Shown here in pieces: positions 36,957-53,395 of a DNA stretch of 64,000 nt. The notes under the pieces are model-generated. The model ran no database searches and was not told the DNA's origin. It saw only the letters and a list, made by a program, of their open reading frames with translations. Source of the stretch: Sphagnum compactum (lineage: Eukaryota; Bryophyta; Sphagnopsida; Sphagnales); contig OZ234494.1 in assembly GCA_965153455.1 (NCBI GenBank), forward strand, positions 26,155,354 to 26,219,353, given 5' to 3'. A program made the translations under genes and the position numbers. Every line of letters begins with the position of its first letter. Position 1 is the first letter of the stretch.

Positions 36957-39403
36957 ATGGCCTCAAGAAGTGTGAAAATATGATGTAGAGTATAGGACAA
37001 AGGAGTCCTAAATTTGATGAGTTTGAGATTTGTGTTTTCATTCTGACATAGTCCTTTACCGCCTTGGATGATGATCAGCTTGGTCATGTTTTTGTGTTAA
37101 TCAACTGCAGAGAGTTTAGTTTCAGACTTTGTACTTGGAGGGGTTGGTTAGAAAGTTACTAGCAAATTGAGGAGACAAGTGAAGTAAAAGTTCCTTCAGA
37201 GAGCTGTAAGCATGCTGCTGGTGCAAGTGTTTTCTTGTACTGATGTCTTCAAATTTGAACAGAAGGGGCTTGTAACTGGTGTCGATTGACCTGTGCTGTG
37301 GTACAGGGAAGGTTGTTGAGGTGGAGAGTAAATGTATTGGCAGCCTATTAGGTGCCACACCACACCTTGGTTTTGGCTGGCTGATGATACTTTGCAAGTG
37401 AGCTTTTCTGAACTAGATGTCAGGAGATGCCATCAACACACTTTGGGTGTGCTGTGAGACATGACTTCAGAAGTGGAGTTGTTCTTGACATTGTGATTGT
37501 TCTGCAGTCTACTCAGGAACAGTTTAGGGGGAGGGTCAAGTCTAATCAAAGCAGAGCTAAGGAACACCTTCCCTTGAAATGAACTAATGGAGGGTTATCT
37601 CAGAGGTACATTTCCGCATGTTGAACTTGCATCAAGGATAAGTACATGGATATTTGAGGTTGTGATTGTCCTGTGGCCATTAAAGAGTCAGATTAATGCA
37701 TTGAAGGCCTTGCAGACCTCCATGATTTGGATGATTGGATGTTCTGGCTGTTTACATAGACGTAGGTCTTTTGTTTACGAAATGGTTTTCTTGAGGGGAG
37801 AAGTATGTAGAATTGTTGGAGCAAGATGCATCCCCCTGCCTGCTGAGGGTGCTAGAGTTTCATTTTACAATCTCCCACCCTCTTGGTAATGGTCAAAAGT
37901 ACATTTGAGGCTTTGGTGCTAGGTGAATAGGTGCTTTTCAAACAATTGTTGTTTCTTAACTACTGCAATACAAGTTTGAGGTATGTTACTTCAAATGAGT
38001 TATCTCCAAATGAAAGGGAGATGCTGTTGAAAGAGGGCATTTTAAGGGGGGTTCTAATACTTGGTTTGCAAATGTGTGTGCTCAAGATATTTTCATCTGC
38101 TTCCACTGTGTCTGAGTCTGTTCTCATCCAGTTATCAGATGTGCCAAGTTCTCTCTCCATTCACCATGGATACCCAACAGCTCTGTGAAGTTATGTTGTT
38201 TCTCTTGCTTCTGGACATTGTGTTTCTATGCTTGCTTCACATACTTCTATTACACACATGCACAAATGTATGTTCAGCATCCTCACTTTTAAGAGGGTTT
38301 TTTTTGTTGTTTTTCAGTGTTACTCCACTTAATTTTAGCTGAAAAACTTTCTAGATTGTGAAGCAACACTGCAAGCAGCTCGCATCAATCAGTTCAGGTC
38401 TTCAATTATTGTTACTTTTAATGGTAAAGAAAATTTGGTTGAGTTGTTGGAACAGTAGCAAGTGGAGTTCCAACAAGTAAATGGAGACACCTCTCTCATT
38501 TCTGTTGGTATGCAAATGTGTGTACCTACATTCTCTTTCAATTGCTGTAGAACTGACCTGCAGCTGACATTCATACTTCATACTCTCAGCAGCAGCAACA
38601 GCAGCACCAACTCAGCAACATTGTTTATTTGAAGACTGTTGATGGTCCCTGAACAGGTGTGAGACTGGCACTTTTGTTCATACCGGTGTGTGTTTTTTTG
38701 TTTTTTGTCTTCCCTTGTTTGGTTCTTTCTGTGCCTTCCTGAGGAAGTGTTAGCCTTGCTGTTTCTTCTTCATCGTGAGAACAGAGATTTCTCTATTCTC
38801 ATGAAAGATATTGTTTATCTGAAGACATGCAAACCTTGCTGCCTGTTCCTGTCTGTGGTCATTGAACAATTCAAACAAGGCAATGAAGAGTTGATTTGTT
38901 ACAGCTGCAGAGAGTGGATGAGGAAGGTGATGAGTATGTAGTGGAATTGTCCATAATTGGGGGTTTGTACCAGGATTCTGTTGTCAGTGGATTCTGTGAG
39001 ATATCCTTAACATAAACAATTTTGTTTGAGGACAGGGTTCAGGGGATGCTCCTGTATGATGGTCATAAACTGTGAGGACTGATATTGGGCATTGCAAATG
39101 GAATGAAGGGACCTCCATGGTTATGAATTGGAATACCAAGATGTCTATGTTGTCTACTAGACCCTGGAAAATTTCAGAAGGCAATGTTATGGTTTAGTTG
39201 CAGGTCCAGATATCATGGTGATCTTTGGAAGTGTGGTGTTGAAGGTACTGTGGTCAAACTTTTTCAGCAAGACTAGGGACTACAAGGGCTCAGATGGTGT
39301 AATAGGGAGCTGCATCTTGGAGGCCACCAGAATTGCTGCTGACAGTTGTGAATATCTTGAGAAGTAGACAGATTGTTCGATCACAAACCTTACATATGAG
39401 GCT

Positions 39404-39541
39404 CAGATGGTGTAGTGGGAGCTGTGTTTGGAAAAGCACCAGCATCTTGTTGAACATTACCCAAGCAGCCTCCATGTTCAGATGGTGTATTGGGAGTGCA
39501 CCAGCATTATTGTTGAACACTATCCAAGCAGTCTCCATGTT
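39404..39541. repeat. Tandem duplication, 75-nt period, PPR-like remnant
   Basis: Copies begin CAGATGGTGTAGTGGGA (39404) and CAGATGGTGTATTGGGA (39479); a partial third start is at 39291. On the minus strand both copies read MEAAWVMFNKM or a close variant, resembling the MEDAWRVFNKM stretch of fern PPR proteins. It may be a shred of a PPR gene. Confidence 0.5.
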
Positions 39542-39992
39542 TTGATGTTTGTGTACATGCCAACAAAGCTATTTCACACAAAGAGATTGAACTCAAAACA
39601 ACTGCCTGTAAAACTAGAACGTGCAATGAGCAATTCAACAAGTGTTTACCTGTCAGGACTAATGATTTCTTGTTGGCTTTGTAGGAAAGATTCTGTCAAG
39701 CCTTCATGTATCTTGCATAAGAAGCTGTATGGTTGTGGAGTCCTTAGTGCTGACCTTGCATGCATCTGTGCTTCCACCTGAGTTAGGGATTCTCTAGTAG
39801 TCAGACTGCCTCTCCTACTCTTGTGCTCCTTTTTCCTTTCCATGTATTCATATACAACCAGAAATCCAAACTGAGCAGATCACATTCCTTCTAAGACTTC
39901 TCTGATGCCGCCATTCTGAACACCTGCCAAAGTTTTCTCTTTCAGATTGCCAAAAAACCAAAAACTCAGGGACAGCAGCTGACAAGTTCAAC

Positions 39993-40143
39993 AGCAAAGA
40001 GAAATTGCTTGACTTGGACTCCTACACAAGCTCAAATCCTCACAGACAAATGATGAACAACAATCAGAGCAAAGAGAAACTGCTTTGACTCGGATTCCTT
40101 CACATGCTCAGCTCCTCAATGACAAATGATGAACAACAAGCAT
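39993..40143. repeat. Tandem duplication, 75-nt period
   Basis: Two copies begin AGCAAAGAGAAA and both end with ACAAATGATGAACAACAA. They are non-coding as far as I can see. Confidence 0.75.
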
Positions 40144-41855
40144 TTGCTTTAATCCAGCAAGCCAAACCTTCCTCATATGACATACCAAGTACAAGGTAAT
40201 TTCTCAATACACTCAAAGACAACACCAGACAAATTCAAGAGAGCAAGTTCTGAAAACACAAACAAGAAGTAACTAAAGAGAGAGAAAAACAAAACTGAGA
40301 GTTCACAAGAGGGAAGTGCATCCAGAGAGCCATGTCAAATGCTACAAATGGATGTCCAGCACTTCCTGTTTCAGCAATTTTTTTTGGACATGTTTGCATT
40401 TTGCTTGCCTTCCCTTTCCACGATAAGTGGTTGTCACATAAAATCTGAGTGTTACAAAACAACCTAGCACTAATTAATCTTTCCAGAAATGAAAAGAGAA
40501 ATGTGATGAAGTTTCAAGTACTTTTCAGGCATAGTAAAATTGGAGCATTCTTCAAATCTCGAAGCTCCAAGAAATCCTGGATCGTGGAACAATGTCCTAA
40601 CCTCTAGAGCTCCAGTTTCGCAAGACATTAGTATCAAAAGGGAGCTTCCCAATCTCATAAGTACAGAGAAGCTCGAAGAGAAATGGTTCAGAAACAGATA
40701 CAAATGCTCCCATATCTCACTTCAAGTGGCGAAGATAGACAAGCGACTCCTGATGAGACAGCAAGATACGCAAAAGTTGCACGTTTCACATAAAAACCCA
40801 CTCCGAGTACTTTGATCCGCAATTATGAGGTCGCTGCACACCTCTATCCTCAGACCTCAGCACCTCGGCGGTCGGGAACTGCCATTTTGTTTTGTGTGTT
40901 TGCGTGTGTTTGTTTTCTTCGTTTTACGCTCTTTTTAGGTCCTTGATTTTGTTTCAGCACTCTCCGAGTTACTTACGTTCATCGTTGTAGCAACACATCA
41001 CTCTGCGAGTCAAGACGAGAAACGTTATTCCAAAACCAATTCTGCCAATAATCCGAAGAACTTTTCAGTCTTTTCGCAACCAAAAAAGGTGGTGAAAAGG
41101 TCGTGGGGTAGGTGACCTAAAGTATTGCGACAAAGTGTGGGTGCTTTCCCAAGTACCTCGCCATACCTGCGTGCCACTTTCTTATTGTCTTCCTCCGCTA
41201 CCGGGGCGCACTTCTTCTGCTTGTCTTAATTTAGATTTTGCCTTCAGTTTGTAAGCAGCCACGGCTTCCAACTTCTGCGCAAGAGATAGACTTTTTCGCG
41301 ACTTTTTCTGTGCAGCAGCAGCAGCAGCAGCAACAACAACAACAGCTTCGGTGCATGAAAAAGCTCATAATGATCCGGATTTGGTTTCAGAAGTCTGAGA
41401 CGGCGAGGTGAGGTTTGGTTTTCTAATCCCAATGAGGAGACCTAGTCGAGTGCCATCGTGGTCAGAAAGTGGGAACAGATCTGCTACGACCAGCTGCTGC
41501 TGCCAAGCACACATGTTGCTCGATGGTAGTCTAATCGAAGACAGCTTTCTACCTGATGGAAGAAGATTTTGTTGGTATTTTGCAAAGCGGGTTGTTGGTC
41601 AGGGTGTGATGATGAGTTCTTCCTAGAGTTCGACAGGTACTGACAATCTTTAGTTGGTGGCTTCCATGACCAGCGTTTGTGTGTACTCGAGCTCTGTATG
41701 CTTTTAGCATTATATGTATTCGCGTCTATATTTTCGTGGTGAAATCTAAGCTCTTGCCAAGCTGATGAGCTCCTGATCAAATGCTTGCCGTCAGAAAAAG
41801 GGCGATCTAAGAACAGTTTGGCGATCGATAGTATAGAGGTGGTGTAAAGAAGTGT

Positions 41856-41858
<3 letters not shown>

Positions 41859-41900
<42 letters not shown>
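41859..41900. repeat. (GA)n microsatellite upstream of YY1-type gene
   Basis: About 21 perfect GA units, some 255 bases before the start codon, probably in the 5' leader. Here the run is GA, not CT, on the coding strand. Confidence 0.95.
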
Positions 41901-41902
<2 letters not shown>

Positions 41903-42155
41903 TACGTTGCTCTTAGTTCAATGAGGTAGGAGGATAGTGATCTCGTGGAGAAGCCACTAAGTGTAAGATCTAGAGCTCTAGCTGGTTGAGAAGAAGAAGA
42001 AGAGGTAGAACCACAAGGAGAAGAGAACCAAGAGGAGGAGGCGAAGAGTGGAGACTTACAGAGAAGCTGCAACCAGAAACAGAGACACAGAGAGAGATAG
42101 AGAACCGCACCTGCGGTTTCGTTTCAAAGGCTTCTGGCGTAGGAGCTTGCCAGGT

Positions 42156-46317
<4,162 letters not shown>

Positions 46318-47688
46318 AACTTTCCTCGTACTAGAAATTGTGCAAGTCTATGTTGCTTATACAGATCAACAGATTTGAATCACCCTAGATGTTTTAGTTT
46401 CTCACTACACAATCTGCCCCCCAGGAACATCAAACTGAGCTCAGCTGTTGTGACAACCATGTAAATGTGATAAGAAGATGCAAAAGTTTCAAAATTGTGT
46501 TATTTGATCATCTTGCAATCATTATGCCAAACACAGCAGGGTAGATAGAGAATGCAGCACAATTTTTCCAGTTGCAGAACTCACAAAAGGCATGTGTGCC
46601 ATGAGTCTGTTGAAGTGGCTGTGGACTCATTCTCTTTGTGTTAGTTTTGGTTTTGCTGGAATTGACAGGACGGAGAGAACAGAGAGAACATATTGCTGGC
46701 CTAGTAATGAGAACCTATTGCTGCTATGAAAAACCCTAAAGGGTGAAACTACTTTCAGCTAAAGCAGCTACACAGATAGTTATCAGGTGCTGGATCCACT
46801 AAGCACAGCATGACACATTTCTTAGACAGATGAAACAGTGCAAATCAATGCAAATGGGGGATTGCACCAGATGGGAGTGTACTGGGATTTAGCAAAAGAA
46901 TTGTGGGAGCTTGCAAATCAAAGCAGATCGGGGATTTCAACAACTGGGAGGGCATCGAGATCTGGCACAAGGATTGCAGCACCCTGGAAATGAATGCTGA
47001 CCAGGGCTTCCACTGGTTGGGAGTGTACAGAGATCTAGCACAAGAATTGCATAACCTTGCAAATCAATGCAGATTCAACAGTTGGGAGGGCATCAAGATC
47101 TAGCACAAGAATTGCAGCACCCTGGAAATGAATGCTCACCAGGGCTTCCACTGGTTGGGAGTGCACAGAGATCTCATGCAAGAATTGCATAACCTTGTAA
47201 ATCAAAACAAATTTAGCAGTTGGGAGGGCATCAAGATCTAGCACAAGAATTGCAGCACTGGAGGAATGTTCCACATATCTGGATGTTCCTAATACAGCCT
47301 TTTCTGTCTCATTATGAAGTACACAGAATCTTGGTCACACATAAACACAAGCCCCTAAATGTACCACAGCACTTCTTGCAGACTTTTGATTTTTTTCATA
47401 AAATGCAAAATGGATCTGCACTAGGCCCACAACAGATCTGCACACTATAAAACCTACACCCCTAATTCTAACCTGCAAAAATGTACATCCAGAGTCCAAC
47501 CAAGGACATGGATCTCTTGACTTCACTGCTTCCTTTTCTCACAGTTTAGAGCTAAATAAAGCCCACTTTTTCTCTCAATGAAACAAAACCTGGCCATCTA
47601 AATCTAACCCTAGCCTAAATCTTGCACCCATTGCTGTCAAAGACGATTGAAGCAAGCTTCTTGTGCATTGAGAAGAAGGCTAAGAAGC
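46318..47688. other. Spacer between the convergent 3' ends of YY1-type and DUF1664 genes
   Basis: Holds the 3' regions of two convergent genes and the tandem repeat at 46871-47270. No supported coding frame. Confidence 0.6.
46871..47270. repeat. Tandem repeat, 138-146-nt period, nearly three copies
   Basis: Units begin with TGGGAGTGTAC at 46872, 47018 and 47156. Each contains two versions of a GATCTAGCACAAGAATTGCA core, so the unit itself came from an older duplication of about 70 bases. Adjacent units are very similar, suggesting recent expansion. Confidence 0.9.
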
Positions 47689-48735
47689 TTACAAATTTCC
47701 TAGAGATTGAAAACCTGTTGAAAACCTGGTTTGTATCTTCGTTCGTGGAGTGTTGCTTGCAATAACAATGTTGTTGCCCATTCCAATGCAGCCCACTCTT
47801 TCCCCACTGCTTGTAGAAGGTGTGACCTCAGGGGTAGAGCTGGACGTTGAAGGCGTTCTGAGTACGGGATCCCTTGAGTATTGCAGTTCTTTAAAACCTG
47901 GGGATGCACCAACTGCTGGAGACGATGAGGAACGCTCTATTTGGCCAGCTTTTAGTGACCATTTGTGGAAACCCTGGAGAAGATCGGGGGCACGGTCGTC
48001 CGACTTGTTCCTGAGCGATTCGACACAACGAACCAGAGCGATTATACCTTGGTTGGCGAAGTTCTGCTTATCTTGCACTTCGTCAATCTTAACCTCCAAA
48101 CCTTCAACAAGACGTTGCACATTCTCGATCTCCAACACACTCCTCTCCACTTCACCTCGCACTTGAGAGACCGCATCCTTGATCGATCCTTGCAACTCTG
48201 TATTCTCATCCAGCGTCTTCGTCATGGCATCAAGCCGTTGCGTGAGATGCTTCTTGGTAGTGGACAGGGCTCCCGAAACATGTTCCAATTGCTTGTTCAT
48301 ACTTGTCACAGCACTGGTCATGTTCTTCCGCGTTACGTACATCACGTCCCCCCAACCCCATCCCTTCCACCAGAAAAACCCATAACCAACAACTCCGACA
48401 ACTGCAACTGGCAGCACCAGAGTTACGAGAGCACCTCTCGTCGACGCGTCCCCGCCCCCGCTGTTCACAACTGTAAGAGCACGCGAAGCCGCTCCAAATT
48501 CCCTCAATTCCTGCGACAAGCGCCGAACTTGAGCCGCAAGAGCAGCCCCAGAAGAACTCCCTATCCCTCCTCCTCCTCTTCCACCACCACCTCCATCCTC
48601 ACCTTCTCTCATATGCTTCCTGAAGACATTGGAGAGATCCCAGAAAGTATCCAAAAACCGACCATTTCCGCTTCCCAGCCATATCGAACCAACCCACCCA
48701 GCTCCCACCAAAATAATCAATTTCGCAGTCGCCAT
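47689..48735 (-). CDS. DUF1664 family membrane-anchored coiled-coil protein
   Basis: A single uninterrupted frame of 348 residues. From the ATG at 48735: a short hydrophobic N-terminus (AKLIILVGAGWVGSIWL), a Gly-rich linker, a membrane segment (GALVTLVLPVAVVGVVGYGF, 101-120), then GWGWGDVMYVTRKNM and a long coiled coil (about 140-245) with QLEHVSGALSTTKKHLTQRL. That block is the plant DUF1664 domain. The tail is Ser/Thr/Pro-rich. Molecular function is unknown in the family; topology suggests one or two membrane spans with the coiled coil on one side. The frame extends 36 codons upstream through a GA-derived repeat, but I prefer the ATG at 48735 because MATAK begins the conserved part. As far as I remember, Arabidopsis relatives have introns; none is seen here. 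Confidence 0.85.
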   Translation of the reverse strand: MATAKLIILVGAGWVGSIWLGSGNGRFLDTFWDLSNVFRKHMREGEDGGGGGRGGGGIGSSSGAALAAQVRRLSQELREFGAASRALTVVNSGGGDASTRGALVTLVLPVAVVGVVGYGFFWWKGWGWGDVMYVTRKNMTSAVTSMNKQLEHVSGALSTTKKHLTQRLDAMTKTLDENTELQGSIKDAVSQVRGEVERSVLEIENVQRLVEGLEVKIDEVQDKQNFANQGIIALVRCVESLRNKSDDRAPDLLQGFHKWSLKAGQIERSSSSPAVGASPGFKELQYSRDPVLRTPSTSSSTPEVTPSTSSGERVGCIGMGNNIVIASNTPRTKIQTRFSTGFQSLGNL

Positions 48736-48803
48736 CTCTAGAGACCTAGCACCTCTTGGATCCTTCCTAATCGATCGCTCCTCTCTGAGCGCGACGGTCG
48801 ATA

Positions 48804-48847
<44 letters not shown>

Positions 48848-50130
48848 GCAAAGCACGCAAAGCAAAGCTTTTTCCTTGTGGAAGCAACCCAGGTCCACTT
48901 TGAGGTCCCAAGAAGTTCGCCTTGGTCTTAAGACCTGATTTTTTGTGGACCTCAATTTGTGAGAAGGATCCCTTGCTGTGGCTTATGTTGCCCTGTGTTG
49001 TTATCTCCTGCTTTCTGAGCTGTGTTTCTGTTCCCTATTTTGCTTCACATGTCTGTAGCCATCTCTATCTTCTCTTGAACTTCATCATGATGTTTGAATC
49101 ACGGGTGTTTTGTCATTTTGGTCAAGCTCTCGCTCTTTGGGTGCAGTTGAAAGAGATTCAATGATATAGCTCCTAAGAATGCTGTTGAGCATTCAGCATT
49201 CTATATGTTGCTTGCAAGCTTACGTTCTTTCTTTACTTGGCTTCACATTTCAGTGCTTGTTATCATTGAGGCTAATCAAGCTTAGTGTGCCAACAAGGTT
49301 CTCTCCTTCATGTCGCTCATCTCCATGTTGTTAGTGTGAATTTAGAGAGGGATAACAACAGCAAATTTGACACAGCTCGGAGGTTGGATCACAGCTCTGA
49401 GGCAAGTAAACCTGAAACAGATGAGAAATTAGCACAGTTTGGAGACAAGCAAGTTTTAATACAGTTGAGAAATTGAAATTGTCAAAGGTTCTGAAGCAAG
49501 CAAATCTGATGCCATTGATTTGTAGAATTGTGGCTCTGCTGCCTTGATGAATTCAAAGACATATTGAAGTATCTTTTTATCATGTTTCACCATTGAGCAA
49601 TGCAGATATGACTTTAAAAGAGTTTCTGATCATTAAAGGATGCCAAGATTGAGACGATGACAAAATGTACCACAAATGCAGGTTCATTACCATCATCAGC
49701 AGTCTGTAGTCTGATGAGCCTTACCTTTGTTGTAAGAGATGGTAGGGGAGCCAGAGCTTATGTGTGTTCTTCCAGCCTGAGGTCAATTGGTGTAGTGAGA
49801 GAAGCTGAACCCATAGTAAAATATGTGAGCACACAAAGATTTCATCCCAAGTCGCTTATTGTAACAGTAGTGACTTCAAGAATTCCATTTCACACATGCA
49901 TTAGGGAGGACAAACAGTTATTCGGTATGAAAACATTTTGTGTCAAAAACCTGTCACTTGCTCCCCTCTTCTTAGAGACAAGATTGCAAAAGGATGTAAC
50001 ATTTGGCAACTAAAAACCAGCAGGTTTCACATTTGAGCCCAATTAGAGTCTATATCCCCACCCAAGCCATCCAAGCAGCAGTGTGCACATATACTAGTAA
50101 CCTTGCCACACTAATCAGTTCCGAGTAATA
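48736..50130. other. DUF1664 5' flank and GrpE 3' region
   Basis: The (CT)n run at 48809-48838 lies about 75 bases upstream of the DUF1664 start and reads GA on its coding strand, probably in the leader. The rest up to the GrpE stop codon has no supported frame. Confidence 0.55.
48809..48838. repeat. (CT)n microsatellite in DUF1664 leader
   Basis: Pure CT run followed by a short (CA)n run. Confidence 0.95.
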
Positions 50131-52434
50131 TTACTCAGAATTGAGGGGTTCATCCAAGGGTAGATCAGGGGAGGCTGGATGTGACGCTGCTGAGTCTGAG
50201 GGTACAGACTCTGAGTCTGAGGATGGACCTGGCCCTGCAGAGACTTTCACCATAGCAGGCCTTATCAGTCTGTCACCTATTAGAAACCCTCTACGGAATT
50301 CTTCAATCACTACACCCTCTGCATACACAGTCGATTCCTCCCGCATGATTGCTTCATGTACCTACACCCCATACCAAACATCATTACCATTAACAACTTG
50401 AATGCTGGTTGTCTACTAGAAAACAGATGCTCTCTTCACTGGTGCAGAGTCCCATTACATCACAGTATTTGCCAGAGTCCACAATTAGTCCATTTGAAGA
50501 AACACATAATCCAGAAACACCACATGATTGTAAGCTCCTTTCTTCAAATGAGACAGAACAATGAGCTCAAAACATTAAGAGGGCCAAGAACAAAGACTGA
50601 AGAGGATTTGAATTTTGTACTGCCAGTTTGTCTGCGCCTGAAGCCATTCTGTCCTTCTGCTTAACCTATACATACTTAATCTGCCCCATGAGTTTGACAA
50701 AGCACTACTGAAGTTTCTAAAGTTTACAAAGTCAGATCAGAGAGAAGAAAACAGGAAGACTGGAATTCCAGAAAAGTGTGGGAGATAATGAGCTAATGTA
50801 CCTTGGGGTCAAATTCCTTGCCAACAGTATCAACAGCCACAACACCCAATGCCTTCATAATTTCCACAAACTGCTTATATATGCCCTGGTAGCTGTTATC
50901 AATCTTCTGCTCTCCTTCAGTCTCTGTTTTGATGGATGTTTTAGCCCTTTCAAAATTGTCCACCATCGGTAACAGGCTTTCAATCACTTCCCCCCTTACA
51001 TTGGCTGCTGTGGACAGCCGGTCCCGCTCTGCCCGCTTTCTATAGTTGTCAAAATCTGCATTGAGGCGTAGAAACCTGTCCTTGCTGGCAGAAATCTCCT
51101 CAGTAAGGCTTGTCGACTGCTGGGCTAGAGATACTCTGTCATTCTCCAGTGCCTCAAATTGTGCTTCCAGATCAGCAATGGCTGCCTCATCATTTGCAGC
51201 CAAAGCCTCTCTAAAACCCTGGAGCCAAGACTGTGTTACCGATTCCTCTTTGCTAGCTACATCACTATCACTTTCACTTGTGCTCCCCTCTTCCTCTTCT
51301 GTCTCATCCTCAGCAGCTTGCTGCAAGTTTTATTCATACAAGACAAACTTCAGAACATTATAATTACAGGTGTAGACAGGATTTTAAGGGCAAAAATTGA
51401 AGGAGGAAAATGTGTGCTCAACCAAACAACTCAGACTTGTGTGCTCCATCCAGAGCAATACAGTTTGCAACATACATCACCTTCATGGACCATCTGGTCA
51501 CCCATACCAAATAAATGCAGAGACATGTGCAATGAGACACAAAACATGCGTTCGTAAGTATTGAGAACTTCTCCATTTTCATAATTGAAATGAACCAGAA
51601 TAGAATTGAAAGACTGCCCAGAGCAAGGCCCAGCTTGGCTAAAGTATTGATCCGTATGCAGAAAAGAGAGTTTTTGAGCATTTCAAGATATGTATTCAAA
51701 GTCTACTCCAAAAATCACAGGGTCATAATATCAAAACCTGAAAAGCACAGAGGAAACTTTCCTGCTGTGGCAAGTGATTGTGATTTCATTCTGGTGGTTA
51801 TCTTCTGAAGAAGATTGTAGAAAGCTCCAATCATTCTCTTGAAGGAGACAGACGGTTTTACCCGCGAGTCGAGCTAAGAAATGCTGGAAAAGCAAGCAAA
51901 TCTAACGAAAAACTAGACCTCATCAGCAAGAAAATGCAAGAATTCGTGTAATGCAGTTGTGAGCCCTCAGGTGCAGGTGGTCCTAATCCACCGCGCCACT
52001 GGAGATAGGAATCCTTACCGCATCAGGAAGATAAAGGAGGGAAAAAATTCACAAAGGAAATTTACATGAACCAAATACAAACCTAGTGCCCGCGGGGAAG
52101 AAGAAAGAGAAGCAGGGAGGGGAGTGAAAGGAGCAAACAAAAAGTACTATTCTCTTCAATCTTCCGGATTCTTATCGAAACAGGAAGGAACAAAGATAAG
52201 AAGAAAGAGAACGAAAAATACCCGAGCTTCAGATTGCGTTGATTTTTGCGACACAAACAAGGGCCGTCGTTGCCATGAGCTTAAGCTCTGGAGTTGGAGC
52301 CGGCCTGTAGACCTAAAACTGCACAAACATAATCGACCAGGAAAAGAAGCCCTAGTTGAAGAGAGAGCCAGCGATGGCTGAGGCAAGCGCATCAACGATC
52401 CTGCCATTGCCATCGTGCCCACAACCGTTGCCAT
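50131..52434 (-). CDS. GRPE: Chloroplast GrpE, nucleotide exchange factor for Hsp70
   Basis: It releases ADP from stromal Hsp70 (DnaK type) during chloroplast protein folding and import. Coding exons on the minus strand: 52434-52222, 51320-50802, 50361-50131; 963 bases, 320 residues. Exon 1 encodes a Ser/Arg/Leu-rich, acid-poor stretch typical of a chloroplast transit peptide. Exon 2 has an acidic patch EDETEEEEGS, a long helix (coiled-coil dimer region) with ADFDNYRKRAERDR, then GEVIESLLPMVDNFERAK and SYQGIYKQFVEIMKALGV. Exon 3 completes the beta-wing: FDPKVHEAIMREES and VIEEFRRGFLIGDRLIRPAM, the GrpE signature. It matches the plant plastid form much better than mitochondrial ones. The first ATG of exon 1 is at 52434. 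A short extra exon in the 0.9-kb first intron cannot be excluded. Confidence 0.95.
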
Positions 52435-53395
52435 TGCAAATGAAAAAAAACCCCGCAATTCTACACCAGAAGCCAAAAAAAAGAAAACCTCTCTCTCTGT
52501 CTAGTACTCCAAAAAAACTTACCAAAAAATTCTTCTCTAAACCTGCTTCTTCCCTAGATGTTTTCCTCTCTCCTCTATCTCCCTCTCCCCTTCCCCTCCC
52601 GCTCCTGTCGCGGCAAACACACGATGCCCTTACCAATGTCTGCGTTTTGTGCGCCTCGCACAACAAGGCGCAAAAACGCGAACGCAAAGATGGAAGAAAC
52701 CACCAGGTACGTAAGTAGGCAGGAAGGCAGGAAAATAGGCATATTGATAGGCCTTCTGAAGTTAAAAATACTTCAGAAAGGGTCTACTAATAGGCCTTTA
52801 GCTCTGGCTAGTAATTCGACCTGCCTCGTAGTTCTAGTACCTTCCGGGAGGTCCTAGAAGGCGCCGTCACGGCCGTCTATTACCGTCCACTGCTGTCGAT
52901 TGCCGTGGACTGCCGCCCGACGGTGAACTTATCCAACGAGGTCTCAGCGTCGAAGGCCTAAATCGTCATCGAGGTCTCAAACCAAGTCTCGAAACTGCGA
53001 CGGGGGTGGCGCTTCCTCTGTCTCGCGCGCAGTTTCTTGTGTCTCGAGTGGGCGAGTGTGCATTCCAATCGGTTCCAATTTTCTTGGCAACAATTCACAG
53101 AGAATCGTGTATACATATTGATGGAAATTTCTTGCTACAGTTTCTTGAATAGTTTATGCATGTCTATGGGTTTGTTGTTCACATCAAGTTCTGATGGGAA
53201 CTATATAGCCGCAGTAGAAGTGTAGAGAGAGCAGTTTCTCTCCCTGTCAGGTACATGATTTCTAAAGGTTATGGAGCTGATCTTTACCAGTGAGCATAGC
53301 TTACAAATTCACTCTCTTTTGATTACCCTTCTCACATGAGAGAGAAAAGTGTTATTGCAGGCTCTGTTATTGACTTCACAAGTGGTTTGTCAATG
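52435..53395. other. GrpE 5' flank and spacer
   Basis: GC-rich promoter-like DNA to about 52720, then spacer. It contains a hairpin near 52758-52785 (CCTTCTGAAGT with its inverted copy) and a five-copy 10-nt repeat at 52873-52922. No coding frame supported. Confidence 0.5.
52873..52922. repeat. 10-nt tandem repeat, five copies
   Basis: Exact 10-base spacing of CCGTCTATTA, CCGTCCACTG, CTGTCGATTG, CCGTGGACTG and CCGCCCGACG. Confidence 0.7.

Larger units (their letters stand above)
36957..42155. other. U1C 3' region, spacer and YY1-type gene upstream region
   Basis: Genic-like composition but no supported coding exon. It holds tandem duplications at 39404-39541 and 39993-40143, a CAG/CAA run at 41313-41345, and a 42-base GA run just upstream of the next gene. 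The zone after about 40830 is GC-richer and probably contains the promoter and leader of the YY1-type gene. Confidence 0.5.

Noticed and set aside
41244-41432. Poly-Leu frame (minus) and poly-Gln potential (plus) from a CAG/CAA run
   Set aside because: The run lies in the presumed leader of the YY1-type gene and neither frame continues into protein-like sequence.
42048-42155. Upstream in-frame extension of the YY1-type protein
   Set aside because: The extension opens with GTG, not ATG, and has Arg/Glu-rich composition typical of a GA-rich leader; ATG at 42156 is preferred.
47965-48741. 258-codon plus-strand frame
   Set aside because: It overlaps the DUF1664 frame on the other strand, which has recognisable domain order; the plus-strand translation is low-complexity and unlike any family.
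51955-52020. tRNA-like A-box word (TGGCGCGGTGG on the minus strand) in GrpE intron 1, suggesting a SINE
   Set aside because: No matching B box at the right distance, no poly-A tail and no target duplications; a chance match is likely.
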